Source: Streptomyces cyaneofuscatus (GTDB lineage: Bacteria > Actinomycetota > Actinomycetes > Streptomycetales > Streptomycetaceae). Taken from it: a stretch of 64,000 bases of DNA. The DNA lies in assembly GCF_000718135.1 (NCBI RefSeq), contig NZ_JOEM01000008.1, forward strand, positions 310,001-374,000, in the 5' to 3' direction. Position 1 is the stretch's first letter. Each line of letters begins with the position of its first letter. Below are positions 16,512-25,089 of this stretch, one piece after another. The notes below the pieces were generated by a model. It did no database searches. It was not told the DNA's origin and saw only the letters and a program-made list of their open reading frames with translations. A program made the translations under genes and the position numbers.

Positions 16512-17011
16512 CCGAGAACGAGTCCTCGGACCTCCCTCTCTTCCGCAGGACCGTACGGCCCGGGTGGATCGACTACAACGGCCATATGAGCGAGGCGTTC
16601 TACGTCCTCGTCTTCGGGTACGCCACCGACTCGATGATGATCGAGACCGGTCTGCACGCCGGCTACCGGGAATCCACCGGCTGCTCGCTCTACACCGTCG
16701 AGTCGCACCTCCGCTACCTCCGTGATGTGGCCGTGGACACCCATCTCGTCGTCCGCACCCGCCTGTTGGGCGCGGACGCGAAGAAGCTGCGCTTCGTCCA
16801 CGAGATGTACGCGGTCGGCGCGGCCGACGACGTACCGGAGCCGGAGACCGGGCCGGTGGCGACCGGTGAGCTGCTGGCCCTCCATGTGGACCAGCGGGCG
16901 GGCCGCGCGGTGCCCTTCCCCGACGCCGTACGCGACCGGCTGGACGGGCTCACCGAAGAGGCCCCGGAGTGGGCGGGTCGCTCCATCGCGGAGGTCCCCG
17001 CGCCCCGCTGA
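16508..17011 (+). CDS. cdhB: hotdog-fold thioesterase; putative betainyl-CoA thioesterase
   Basis: The 167-residue product is a 4-hydroxybenzoyl-CoA-thioesterase-like hotdog protein with WIDYNGHMSEAFY, where the Asp and the NGHM turn form the usual active site, followed by the strand SLYTVESHLRYLRDV. In carnitine catabolism such an enzyme releases glycine betaine from betainyl-CoA. It is translationally coupled to the dehydrogenase and followed after about 50 bases by a hairpin terminator, so it is the last gene of the operon. Confidence 0.8.
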   Translation: MTENESSDLPLFRRTVRPGWIDYNGHMSEAFYVLVFGYATDSMMIETGLHAGYRESTGCSLYTVESHLRYLRDVAVDTHLVVRTRLLGADAKKLRFVHEMYAVGAADDVPEPETGPVATGELLALHVDQRAGRAVPFPDAVRDRLDGLTEEAPEWAGRSIAEVPAPR

Positions 17012-17021
17012 ACCCCGCCGC

Positions 17022-17057
17022 ACGAAGAGCTGTACGAAGAGCCGTACGAAGAGCCGT
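17022..17057. repeat. three tandem copies of a 12-bp repeat
   Basis: ACGAAGAGCTGT, ACGAAGAGCCGT and ACGAAGAGCCGT follow each other without a gap, 10 bases after the thioesterase stop and directly before the terminator stem. The number of copies could vary between strains. Confidence 0.8.
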
Positions 17058-17093
17058 GCAGAGGCCGGTCCGGACCCCCGGGCCGGCCTCTGC
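17058..17093 (+). terminator. terminator of the putative carnitine operon
   Basis: An 11-bp perfect stem, GCAGAGGCCGG (17058-17068) with CCGGCCTCTGC (17083-17093), lies 46 bases after the last stop codon. Confidence 0.75.
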
Positions 17094-17249
17094 GTTGCCG
17101 CCGTATTGCAGGTTCGTGGCCAAGCGGGCGACACGCTTCCGGGCCGGTCCGGCACGTCCTACGGTCCGTAGTCAGCCCGTCGCCACCCGGGCTTCCGCCG
17201 ACCGGCGGACGTACGCCGTACGGCGACCGAACCACGTGCGAGGAACCAC

Positions 17250-18611
17250 ATGAGCCAGCCCCTCGACTCCGTCACCGCAGGCCACACTCCCGAGGACGTC
17301 AACCGGCAGGATCCCGGCGCCGCGTGGTCGTTCGAGACCAAGCAGATCCACTCGGGCGCCGCCCCGGACCCGACGACGGGTGCCCGTGCCGTGCCTATCT
17401 ACCAGACGTCGTCCTTCGTCTTCCGCGACACCCAGCACGCCGCCGACGTGTTCTCCCTCGCCGAGCCGGGCAACATCTACACCCGCATCCACAACCCCAC
17501 GCAGGACGTCCTGGAGCAGCGCATCGCCGCGCTGGAGGGCGGTGTCGCCGCCGTGGCGCTCGCCTCCGGGCAGGCGGCCGAGACCCTGGCGCTCCTGACG
17601 CTGGCCGGTTCGGGCGACCACATCGTCTCCTCGCCCTCGCTCTACGGCGGCACCTACAACCTCTTCCGTCACACGCTGCCCCGGTTCGGCATCGAGGTGA
17701 CGTTCGTCGACGACCCCGAGGACCTGGACGCCTGGCAGGCCGCCGTCCGCCCCAACACGAAGGCGTTCTTCGCCGAGACGCTCGGCAATCCGCGCGGCGA
17801 CGTGCTCGACATCCGGGCGGTCGCCGACACCGCGCACGCCGCCGGTGTCCCGCTGATCGTGGACAACACCGTGCCGACGCCCTTCCTGCTGCGGCCCATC
17901 GAGCACGGCGCCGACATCGTCATCCACTCCGCGACCAAGTTCCTCGGCGGCCACGGCACCACCATCGGCGGGGTCGTCGTGGACGCCGGCACCTTCGACT
18001 TCGGCGCGCACGCCGAGCGCTTCCCCGACTTCCACAACCCCGACCCGAGCTACCACGGCCTCCAGTACTGGCCGGCGCTCGGCCCGGGCGCCTTCGCCAT
18101 CAAGCTCCGCGTCCAGCTGCTCCGCGACCTGGGACCCGCGCTCTCGCCGCACTCGGCGTTCCTGCTGCTCCAGGGCGTCGAGACGCTGAGCCTGCGGCTG
18201 GAGCGGCACACCTCCAACGCGCTGGAGCTGGCCCGCTGGCTGGAGCAGCGCGACGAGGTGGAGACCGTGCACTACGCCGGTCTGCCCTCCAGCCGCTGGT
18301 ACGAGGCGGGGCAGCGTTATCTGCCCCGGGGAGCGGGAGCGGTGCTGGCCTTCGAGCTGAAGGGCGGGGCCGAGGCGGGCAAGCAGTTCGTGGACGCGGT
18401 CGAGCTGTTCAGCCACCTCGCCAACATCGGTGACGTACGGAGCCTGATCATCCACCCGGCCTCCACCACGCACAGCCAGCTCACCGAGGAGCAGCTCGTC
18501 GCCACCGGGGCCACGCCAGGACTGGTGCGGCTCTCGGTCGGTCTGGAGAACGTGGACGACCTGAAGGCCGACCTGGAGGCAGGGTTCCGGGCCGCGAAGG
18601 CGGCGTCCTGA
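17250..18611 (+). CDS. metY: O-acetylhomoserine sulfhydrylase (homocysteine synthase)
   Basis: This encodes 453 residues of the Cys/Met PLP enzyme family. Motifs include the N-terminal [29 protein letters not shown], and the PLP-lysine segment [12 protein letters not shown]. The length of about 450, with the insertions typical of MetY, separates it from the 380-residue MetB/MetC. It forms homocysteine from O-acetylhomoserine and sulfide. The ATG at 17250 follows GAGGAACC. No SAM riboswitch is seen upstream. It is the first gene of a unit with metX and a sulfite oxidase. Confidence 0.93.
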   Translation: MSQPLDSVTAGHTPEDVNRQDPGAAWSFETKQIHSGAAPDPTTGARAVPIYQTSSFVFRDTQHAADVFSLAEPGNIYTRIHNPTQDVLEQRIAALEGGVAAVALASGQAAETLALLTLAGSGDHIVSSPSLYGGTYNLFRHTLPRFGIEVTFVDDPEDLDAWQAAVRPNTKAFFAETLGNPRGDVLDIRAVADTAHAAGVPLIVDNTVPTPFLLRPIEHGADIVIHSATKFLGGHGTTIGGVVVDAGTFDFGAHAERFPDFHNPDPSYHGLQYWPALGPGAFAIKLRVQLLRDLGPALSPHSAFLLLQGVETLSLRLERHTSNALELARWLEQRDEVETVHYAGLPSSRWYEAGQRYLPRGAGAVLAFELKGGAEAGKQFVDAVELFSHLANIGDVRSLIIHPASTTHSQLTEEQLVATGATPGLVRLSVGLENVDDLKADLEAGFRAAKAAS

Positions 18612-18637
18612 ACCGTAGCGCCGCGCCCGCCGCACTT

Positions 18638-18673
18638 CCCCTCCCTCCGGTCTCCGGTGGCCGGAGGGAGGGG
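18638..18673 (+). terminator. strong hairpin between metY and metX (attenuator or partial terminator)
   Basis: A 13-bp perfect stem pairs 18638-18650 with 18661-18673 around a 10-base loop. It lies 27 bases after the metY stop. Its 3' arm is a purine-rich GGAGGGAGGGG stretch that could otherwise bind ribosomes for metX. No T-run follows. Confidence 0.65.
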
Positions 18674-18697
18674 GACCCGCCCGGTCGTCGCCGCTGG

Positions 18698-19807
18698 GTG
18701 ACGATCGAGGACCCGCTGCCCCTGGAGTCCGGCGTCCGGCTACCGGGGGTCCGCCTGGCGTACGAGACCTGGGGGCAGCGGGCGGCGGACTCCTCCAACG
18801 CCGTCCTGGTCCTGCACGCCCTGACGGGCGACAGCCATGCGGCCGGGCCGGCCGGTCCCGGCCACCCCACCCCCGGCTGGTGGGACGCGCTGGTCGGACC
18901 GGGCCGGGCTCTGGACACCGACCGGTGGTTCGTCGTCGCGCCGAACGTGCTGGGCGGCTGCCAGGGCAGTACGGGCCCCTCTTCCCCGGGGCCCGGCGGC
19001 CTGCCCTGGGGGTCCCGGTTCCCGTATCTGACGGTACGGGACCAGGTGGCGGCCGAGGCGGCGCTGGCTGATGCCCTGGACATCGGCCGGTGGGCGGCCG
19101 TGGTCGGCGGCTCGATGGGCGGCATGCGGGCCCTGGAGTGGGCGGTGAGCAGGCCGGAGCGTACGGGTTCGCTGCTGGTGCTCGCCGCCCCGGCCGCAGC
19201 CTCCGCCGAGCAGATCGCCTGGGGCTCGGTGCAGATCGGCGCCATCCGCTCCGACCCGGGGTGGCGAGGCGGCGACTACCACGACGCGCCCCCCGGCGGC
19301 GGTCCGCACCGGGGCCTCGGCCAGGCGCGCCGCATCGCCCACATCACGTACCGCAGCGAGCCCGAGCTCGGCTCCCGGTTCGGCGGCGCGCCGCAGCCGG
19401 GCGAGGAGCCGGGGCGCGGCGGGCGCTACCAGGTGGAGTCCTATCTCGACCACCACGCGGCCAAGTTGGTGCACCGCTTCGACGCGGGCAGCTATGTGGC
19501 GCTCACCGAGGCGATGAACGGGCACGACATCGGCCGGGGCCGGGGCGGCACCGCCCGGGCGCTGCGCCGGGCGGCGATGCCCGCGCTGGTCGTGGGCGTC
19601 GAATCGGACCGGCTCTATCCGCCTTCCCAGCAGGAGGAGTTGGCGGCCCTGCTGCCGGGGGCCGACGGCCTGCGGCTCGTCAACTCCCCCTATGGCCATG
19701 ACGGTTTCCTCATCGAGACCGGCCAGGTGGGCTCCTTCGTACGGGAGTTGCTTCCGCCACCATCCCCACTCACCCCGTCCCCCCTTCTCCACGAGGAGCT
19801 TCCATGA
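18698..19807 (+). CDS. metX: homoserine O-acetyltransferase
   Basis: A 369-residue alpha/beta hydrolase that acetylates homoserine with acetyl-CoA. Landmarks: LESG near the N-terminus, VVGGSMGG containing the nucleophile Ser, RIAHITYRSEPE, VESYLDHHAAKLVHRFDAGSYVALTEAMN, and the late Asp in VGVESDRLYP and His in YGHDGFL. The start is uncertain: GTG at 18698 is the only usual start codon after metY and lacks a nearby ribosome site. The frame stays open upstream to a CTG at 18608 that overlaps the metY stop, so translation by re-initiation is possible. The stop overlaps the sulfite oxidase start. Confidence 0.9.
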   Translation: MTIEDPLPLESGVRLPGVRLAYETWGQRAADSSNAVLVLHALTGDSHAAGPAGPGHPTPGWWDALVGPGRALDTDRWFVVAPNVLGGCQGSTGPSSPGPGGLPWGSRFPYLTVRDQVAAEAALADALDIGRWAAVVGGSMGGMRALEWAVSRPERTGSLLVLAAPAAASAEQIAWGSVQIGAIRSDPGWRGGDYHDAPPGGGPHRGLGQARRIAHITYRSEPELGSRFGGAPQPGEEPGRGGRYQVESYLDHHAAKLVHRFDAGSYVALTEAMNGHDIGRGRGGTARALRRAAMPALVVGVESDRLYPPSQQEELAALLPGADGLRLVNSPYGHDGFLIETGQVGSFVRELLPPPSPLTPSPLLHEELP

Positions 19808-21099
19808 GCCCGCTTCCCCCACCGTCCGAGGACGCCTACGACCGGATACGGCTGCGGCAGTGGTCCGCCGGAACAGCGCGTTCCGCCGGGATCGACCGCC
19901 GCGATCTGCTGAAGCTCGTCGCCGCCGCCTCGGCGGCCGTACCGCTGGCCTCGGTCGCCGCCCCGGCACAGGCGGCAGCCGCCCCGGGCAGCCCGGCAGC
20001 CGCACAGGCGGCCGCCGGGCTGCCGGGTGTGGTCAAGCCGCTGCCCCCGGAGCTCTTCACTCTGCGCGGCACCAACGCGGAGACCAATTTCGCCGCGCTG
20101 AAGGGCACCGGGCTCCTCACCCCAGCCGACCGGTTCTTCGTCCGCAACCACACCGCCACCCCGCAGATCGACCGGGACACCTGGAAGCTGACGGTCTGGG
20201 GCGACGGGCTCAAGGGCGGGCCTGTGGACTTCAGTTACGCGGATCTCCTGCGGCTGCCCTCGGTGTCCCGCACCGGGTTCGTGGAGTGCGCGGGCAACGG
20301 GCGCAGCTTCTTCGCCTCGCAGCAGGGGCAGGCGGTCAGCGGTACCGCGTGGACGCTCGGGGCGATCGGGGCGGCCCGCTGGCGCGGGGTGCGGCTGGGG
20401 GATGTGCTGCGGCGGGCCGGGATCGGGCGGCACGCGGTGGACGTGCTGCCGCGCGGCCTGGACGCGGAGGTCGTCACGGACGGGGTGAACCTGGGGCGGG
20501 TGCGCCGGCCACTGCCGGTGGCGAAGGCGCTGGACGACGTCCTGCTCGCGTACGAGATGAACGGCGAGCCGCTGCCGCCCGACCATGGATACCCGGTCCG
20601 CATCATCGCGCCGTCGTGGGTGGGCATCGCCAACATCAAGTGGGTCGGGGACATCGAGGTGAGCGCCGATCCGCTGCTCACCCCGTGGAACACGGGCCTC
20701 TACCGGCTGTTCGGTCCCGGGTATCCGCCGGAGGGCAGCGCCCCGCTGACCCGCCAGACCTTGAAGAGCGCTTTCGAGCTGGCGCAGGGCGCCTCGTTCC
20801 CCGCCCACCGCCGCACCGTGCTGACCGGCCGCTCCTGGTCGGGCGGGGCGCCGGTGAGGTCGGTGGAGGTCAGCACCGACGGCGGGCAGCGCTGGCGGCG
20901 GGCCCGGCTGCACGACGTGCCCCGGGCCGGAAGCTGGGTGCGGTGGTCGGTGGACTGGGTGCCGACGGTCAAGGGCGCGACGGAGCTGCTGGCCCGGGCC
21001 ACGGACCGGTCGGGGCGCACGCAGCCGAAGGCGACGGCCCACAACACGCAGGGGTATCTGTTCGACGCGGTGGTGCGGCACCCGGTGACGGTCAGCTGA
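19804..21099 (+). CDS. molybdopterin-dependent sulfite oxidase, exported by Tat
   Basis: The product has 431 residues. The N-terminus has a twin-arginine signal (DRRDLLKLVAAASAAVPLA near residues 31-50), then a mature start after AQA. The molybdopterin domain has the Mo-ligand cysteine at residue 162 in FVECAGNGRSFF, followed by VRIIAPSWVGIANIKWVGDIEV, and a C-terminal dimerisation domain begins near residue 320 (RSWSGGAPVRSVEVSTDGG). It oxidises sulfite to sulfate outside the membrane. ATGA overlap with metX shows coupled translation and suggests disposal of excess sulfite during sulfur assimilation. Confidence 0.9.
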   Translation: MSPLPPPSEDAYDRIRLRQWSAGTARSAGIDRRDLLKLVAAASAAVPLASVAAPAQAAAAPGSPAAAQAAAGLPGVVKPLPPELFTLRGTNAETNFAALKGTGLLTPADRFFVRNHTATPQIDRDTWKLTVWGDGLKGGPVDFSYADLLRLPSVSRTGFVECAGNGRSFFASQQGQAVSGTAWTLGAIGAARWRGVRLGDVLRRAGIGRHAVDVLPRGLDAEVVTDGVNLGRVRRPLPVAKALDDVLLAYEMNGEPLPPDHGYPVRIIAPSWVGIANIKWVGDIEVSADPLLTPWNTGLYRLFGPGYPPEGSAPLTRQTLKSAFELAQGASFPAHRRTVLTGRSWSGGAPVRSVEVSTDGGQRWRRARLHDVPRAGSWVRWSVDWVPTVKGATELLARATDRSGRTQPKATAHNTQGYLFDAVVRHPVTVS

Positions 21100-21841
21100 G
21101 GTCCCCGTACTGGCGGGCGCCCGCCAGTACGGCCGTGTGCACGGCGCGCGCGATCCGCGCGCCCCAGGTGGAGCGGGGTCCGGCGAAGGGTTCGCCGCCG
21201 TCGGGCCCCGGTTCGGGGGCGGCCACGCACACGGCGTCCGTGGGGGTGCCCGAGCAGTCGAGTCCGGCGTCCAGGAGGGCCTGCACCTTGGCCTCGGTGG
21301 CGGTGGCGACGGCGTTGACCAGGGCGGCGTCGGAGAGTGCGGCGGGGAGCGTGAGGACGATGTTGACCGTGCCCGGCCGGTGCGGGGCGCGGGTGGCGCT
21401 CTCGGGGACGGCCGCCCAGCCCCGTACGCCGAGGCCTGTGGTGACGGTCGCGGTGACGCCGCCGTCGTGGCCGGTCGTGTACGCGGCGACGTCGGCGGCG
21501 GTCATCAGCCCGGCGCCGGGGCCGGTGAGCCCCTCGGAGGCGGCGATCTCGGCGAGGTGGCGGTCCGGGTCGAGGCGCGGGTAACCGCCGGGGACCTGGG
21601 CGTTGAGGATCCAGGCACGGGGGCCGATGCCGCCGCCGAGCACCGCGCTGCTGCACACCCGCACACCCGGGCCCAGCCGCCACACGAGGTGGTGGAGGTG
21701 GTGGCCGTCCTCGTGCCGGTCGCGGAGTTCGCCACGCTGGGCGGGCAGGTGGACGCGTACGGGACGGATGGCGCACCCCTGGTGGCTCGGCGGGACCGGC
21801 GGTGGCCCGTCCTCGCCGGGCTGCCGTGCTCCGCCGATCAT
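21092..21841 (-). CDS. cbiZ: adenosylcobinamide amidohydrolase (CbiZ-like)
   Basis: A 249-residue protein with CbiZ signatures CSSAVLGGGIG, WILNAQVPGGY, DPDRHLAEIA, GAGLMTAADV and NIVLTLPAALSDAALVNAVATATEAKVQAL. CbiZ cleaves the amide bond of adenosylcobinamide so that scavenged corrinoids can enter the synthesis path. The start is the ATG at 21841; the ribosome site is weak. It overlaps the convergent sulfite oxidase by 8 bases. A cobalamin-riboswitch-controlled importer lies about 2 kb away on the same strand, supporting corrinoid salvage. Confidence 0.85.
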   Translation of the reverse strand: MIGGARQPGEDGPPPVPPSHQGCAIRPVRVHLPAQRGELRDRHEDGHHLHHLVWRLGPGVRVCSSAVLGGGIGPRAWILNAQVPGGYPRLDPDRHLAEIAASEGLTGPGAGLMTAADVAAYTTGHDGGVTATVTTGLGVRGWAAVPESATRAPHRPGTVNIVLTLPAALSDAALVNAVATATEAKVQALLDAGLDCSGTPTDAVCVAAPEPGPDGGEPFAGPRSTWGARIARAVHTAVLAGARQYGDLS

Positions 21842-22060
21842 ATGCGGGCCCCGCACCCCCTCACCCGATTGGCCTAACTGATCCGGGGGCCGCCCAGCAG
21901 CGTCGTACGGGGCCAGCAGGGAGCGCAGGGCCTCCGTGGCCCCTCCGGCCGGGTGACCGGGCGGTTGCAGCGTCCAACCGCGTGGGGCGCGATGGAAGCC
22001 GGACGTGCCTACATCTGGTGGAGCCACCCACAGGGCGCGCCCAGCGAGGAGGGTTCGGTT

Positions 22061-23089
22061 ATGGGAGCCGCTGACGGTTTCACGGATTCCGGAGAGCTCG
22101 ACGGTCTGACCGTGTACGACAACGAAGGCGAGAAGGTCGGCAGCGTGGGCCGGGTGTACGTCGACGACGACACCGGCAAGCCCGACTGGGTCACGGTCAA
22201 GACCGGCATGTTCGGCATGAAGGAGAGCTTCGTACCGCTCGCCGGAGCCCGTCGAGTGGGCTCCGACCTGCATGTCTCGCACTCCAAGGACACGGTCAAG
22301 GAAGCGCCTCGCGTGGACGCGGACGCGCACCTGTCCGTCGCCGAGGAGGAGGAGCTCTACCGGCACTACGGCCTGACCAGGAAGTCCGGCAACCTCGGTG
22401 ACAGCAAGGGCACCGGCACCGGTGCCGACGCCCGGACCGTCGCCGGAACCGGCGCCATGGGCGCGGCCGGAGCCGGTGCGGCGGGCACGGCCCGTGGCAC
22501 GGGCACACCGCCGAACGCCAAGGCGACCGGCAGGACCACCACCAGCGCCGGAGCCGCGGGCACGACCGGAGCGGCCGGCATGGCCGGCACCGGCAAGCAC
22601 CGCGACACCGACACCTCCGCCACGTCCCGTCCGCTGGCGGGCGCGGGAGCGGGGACCCGGGCCGCCGACATGAGCGGCAAGGAGGAGATGATCCGCTCCG
22701 AGGAGCAGCTGCACGTCGGTACGGAGGAGTACGAGAGCGGCCGGGCGAGGCTGCACAAGTACGTGGTGACCGAGGAGGTCACCCGGTCCGTGCCCGTCTC
22801 CCACGAGGAGGTGCGGGTGGTCCGCGAGCCGCTGCGGCCCGGTGAGAAGGTGACCGGGACGACGGACTTCGGCGAGCAGGACGTGGAGGTCACACTGCAC
22901 GCGGAGCGCGCCACGGTCCGCAAGGAGGCCGTCCCGGTGGAGCGGGTCCGCCTGGAGACCGAACGGGTCACCGAGCAGAAGGAAGTCTCCGCCGAGGTCC
23001 GCAAGGAGAAGATCGACTACGGCGACGGCAAGGACATGGACACCGGCAAGGACACCGGTGGCGAGTTCGGCAAGGGGCGCCGCCGCTGA
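22061..23089 (+). CDS. PRC-barrel and DUF2382 (YsnF/AvaK) stress protein
   Basis: The 342-residue product has an N-terminal PRC-barrel (residues 10-75: LTVYDNEGEKVGSVGRVYVDD, VTVKTGMFG, FVPLAGARR), a low-complexity Gly/Ala/Thr linker (residues 110-210), and a C-terminal DUF2382 domain with EEQLHVGTEEYESGRARLHKYVVTE and VPVSHEEVRVVREPL. This family is linked to general stress response in bacteria; the molecular role is not known. The start is the ATG at 22061, seven bases after GAGGAGGG. A strong convergent terminator follows. Confidence 0.88.
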   Translation: MGAADGFTDSGELDGLTVYDNEGEKVGSVGRVYVDDDTGKPDWVTVKTGMFGMKESFVPLAGARRVGSDLHVSHSKDTVKEAPRVDADAHLSVAEEEELYRHYGLTRKSGNLGDSKGTGTGADARTVAGTGAMGAAGAGAAGTARGTGTPPNAKATGRTTTSAGAAGTTGAAGMAGTGKHRDTDTSATSRPLAGAGAGTRAADMSGKEEMIRSEEQLHVGTEEYESGRARLHKYVVTEEVTRSVPVSHEEVRVVREPLRPGEKVTGTTDFGEQDVEVTLHAERATVRKEAVPVERVRLETERVTEQKEVSAEVRKEKIDYGDGKDMDTGKDTGGEFGKGRRR

Positions 23090-23134
23090 CGGCGCATCCC
23101 TCCGGCGGCCGGAAGGCCGCTCCCATGTCCTCGG

Positions 23135-23172
23135 CCTCCGGGCGGGCCCGTGCGAACGGGTCCGCCCGGAGG
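23135..23172. terminator. bidirectional terminator between the DUF2382 gene and the corrinoid ATPase
   Basis: A 17-bp stem with one G-U pair, from CCTCCGGGCGG at 23135 to CCGCCCGGAGG ending at 23172, with loop GCGA. It sits between two convergent stops at 23089 and 23204. Confidence 0.8.
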
Positions 23173-23203
23173 GCTGTCCGATACGGGACCGGGGCGCCGA
23201 CGG

Positions 23204-23989
23204 TCAGCGGCGCGGCAGGAACCGTACCGAAGGACGTCCGTCCGGCCCGTCCGGGGTGACCACCGCCCGGACCCCGTAGACGTCCTCGATGAGCTCCTCG
23301 GTGATGACCTCGGCCGGGGTGCCGCCCGCGATGACCCGGCCCGCCTTCATCACGGTGATCCGGTCGCAGAACATCGCCGCGAGGTTGAGGTCGTGCAGGG
23401 CGATGACGCTGGTGAGGGGCAGTTCGGCGACCAGGGCGAGCAGTTCCAGCTGGTGCTGGATGTCCAGGTGGTTCGTCGGCTCGTCGAGGAGGAGTTCGCG
23501 GGGCTGCTGGGCGAGGGCCCGGGCGATCTGGACGCGCTGGCGTTCGCCGCCGGAGAGGGTGTGCCAGGACTGGGCGGCCCGGTCGGTGAGGCCGGTGCGC
23601 CGCAGGGCGTCGGTGACCGCCTCCTCGTCCGCGCGGTCCGGGGCGGACCAGGCGCGGCGGTGCGGGATGCGGCCGAGGCGTACGACGTCCAGGACGCTGA
23701 GGTCGACCTGGGTGACGGCGTGCTGGTCGACGACGGCGATCCGGCGGGCCACGGTGCGGCGGCCGAGGGCGGCGAGGGGGTCGCCGTCCAGGGTGACGGT
23801 GCCGGTGTCGGGGGCGAGAAGGCCCGCGAGGATCCGCAGCAGGGTGGACTTGCCGGAACCGTTGGGACCGAGCAGCCCGACGGTGGCGCCGGGCGGCGGG
23901 GTGATGTCGACCCCGTCGAGGATGAGGCGGCCCCCGGCCTCCCTGCCGACCCGCTCGGCGCGCAGGCCGCCGTTCTCGGTGAGGCTCAT
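23204..23989 (-). CDS. btuD: ABC transporter ATP-binding protein, corrinoid uptake
   Basis: A 261-residue FecE/BtuD-type ATPase with Walker A GPNGSGKST, signature LSGGERQRV, Walker B LLLDEPTNHLD and switch His in IALHDLNLAAMF. It powers the permease encoded just upstream, with which it shares an ATGA overlap. The riboswitch upstream of the three-gene operon points to cobalamin or cobinamide as substrate; the protein alone would fit a siderophore system equally well. Confidence 0.88.
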   Translation of the reverse strand: MSLTENGGLRAERVGREAGGRLILDGVDITPPPGATVGLLGPNGSGKSTLLRILAGLLAPDTGTVTLDGDPLAALGRRTVARRIAVVDQHAVTQVDLSVLDVVRLGRIPHRRAWSAPDRADEEAVTDALRRTGLTDRAAQSWHTLSGGERQRVQIARALAQQPRELLLDEPTNHLDIQHQLELLALVAELPLTSVIALHDLNLAAMFCDRITVMKAGRVIAGGTPAEVITEELIEDVYGVRAVVTPDGPDGRPSVRFLPRR

Positions 23990-25089
23990 GGCGTGCTCCG
24001 GGTGCGGTACAGGACGGCGACGAACGCGGGGACGCCGATCAGTGCGGTGACCACACCGACGGGCACCTCCTGCGGGTCGAGCACCGTGCGGGCGAGCGTG
24101 TCGACCCAGACGAGGAAGATCGCTCCGGCGAGCGCGGTGACCGGCAGGAGACGCCGGTGCCCGGAGCCGGTGAGCGCGCGGGCGGCGTGCGGCAGCACCA
24201 GGCCGACGAAGCCGATCGCCCCGGCCGAGCTGACGAGGGCGGCGGTCAGCAGGGCCGTGGTGCACAGCAGCACGATCCGGGTGCGGGCCACGTTCACGCC
24301 GAGCGCGGCGGCCGCGTCCTGCCCGAAGGCGAAGGCGTCGAGCGTACGGGCATGGGCCAGGCAGACGACGAGGCATACGGCGAGGACGGCGGTGCACAGG
24401 ACGACCTCGCTCCAGCCGACGCCGCTGAGCGAGCCGAGCAGCCAGAACAGCACCCCGCGGGTCTGCTCGGCGTCGGCGGACGTCATCACGACGAACGAGG
24501 TCAGGGCGGAGAAGAGCTGCATCGCGGCGACCCCGGAGAGCACCACCCGGTCGGTGGTGGAGCCGAGGGTGTGGCTGAGCAGCAGGACCAGGGCGAACGA
24601 GCAGATGGCCCCGACGAAGGCTCCGGCCGACAGCGACACCGCTCCCCCGCCGACGCCGAGGACGACCACCACGACCGCCCCGGTGGAGGCCCCGGAGGAG
24701 ACGCCGAGCACGAAGGGGTCGGCGAGCGGGTTCCGTAGCAGCGACTGCATCACCGTGCCGCACACCGCGAGCCCGGCACCGCACACGGCGGCGAGCAGGG
24801 TGCGGGGCATGCGCAGGTTCCAGATGATGCCGTCGCGGATCGGGCTCAGCTCCGAGGCGCCGAAGCCGAGGTGGGAGGCGACGGCGGACCAGACGTCCGG
24901 GACCGAGATCCGGGCGGGCCCGATCGTGACGGCCACGGCGATGGAGAGCAGCAGGAGCAGGAGTCCGCCGGTCCAGAGGAGCACCGCGAGCGGGCCGCCG
25001 CTCCAGACCGGGCCCGCCGCAGCCGACGCCTTCCGGTCCGCGGTGTTCGAGTCCACGGACTCCTTCAGCGCCGGGTCACCGCTGCTCAC
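23986..25089 (-). CDS. btuC: FecCD/BtuC-type ABC transporter permease
   Basis: The 367-residue product has about nine or ten membrane helices. Family motifs are RMPRTLLAAVCGAGLAVCGTVMQSLLRNPLADPFVLGVSSGAS (split across residues 90-135) and the C-terminal GAIGFVGLVLPHAARAL. The start is the GTG at 25089, overlapping the binding-protein stop as GTGA. It forms the membrane channel of the corrinoid importer. Confidence 0.88.
   Translation of the reverse strand: MSSGDPALKESVDSNTADRKASAAAGPVWSGGPLAVLLWTGGLLLLLLSIAVAVTIGPARISVPDVWSAVASHLGFGASELSPIRDGIIWNLRMPRTLLAAVCGAGLAVCGTVMQSLLRNPLADPFVLGVSSGASTGAVVVVVLGVGGGAVSLSAGAFVGAICSFALVLLLSHTLGSTTDRVVLSGVAAMQLFSALTSFVVMTSADAEQTRGVLFWLLGSLSGVGWSEVVLCTAVLAVCLVVCLAHARTLDAFAFGQDAAAALGVNVARTRIVLLCTTALLTAALVSSAGAIGFVGLVLPHAARALTGSGHRRLLPVTALAGAIFLVWVDTLARTVLDPQEVPVGVVTALIGVPAFVAVLYRTRSTP

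Noticed and set aside
17094..17249. Possible SAM riboswitch or cysteine-type leader peptide before metY
   Set aside because: No SAM-I, SAM-II or SAM-IV core elements could be matched, and no start-stop mini-ORF with a Cys/Met run is present.
17116..17253. Short plus-strand open frame running into the metY start
   Set aside because: It has no ribosome site, motif or plausible composition and overlaps the metY leader; treated as chance.
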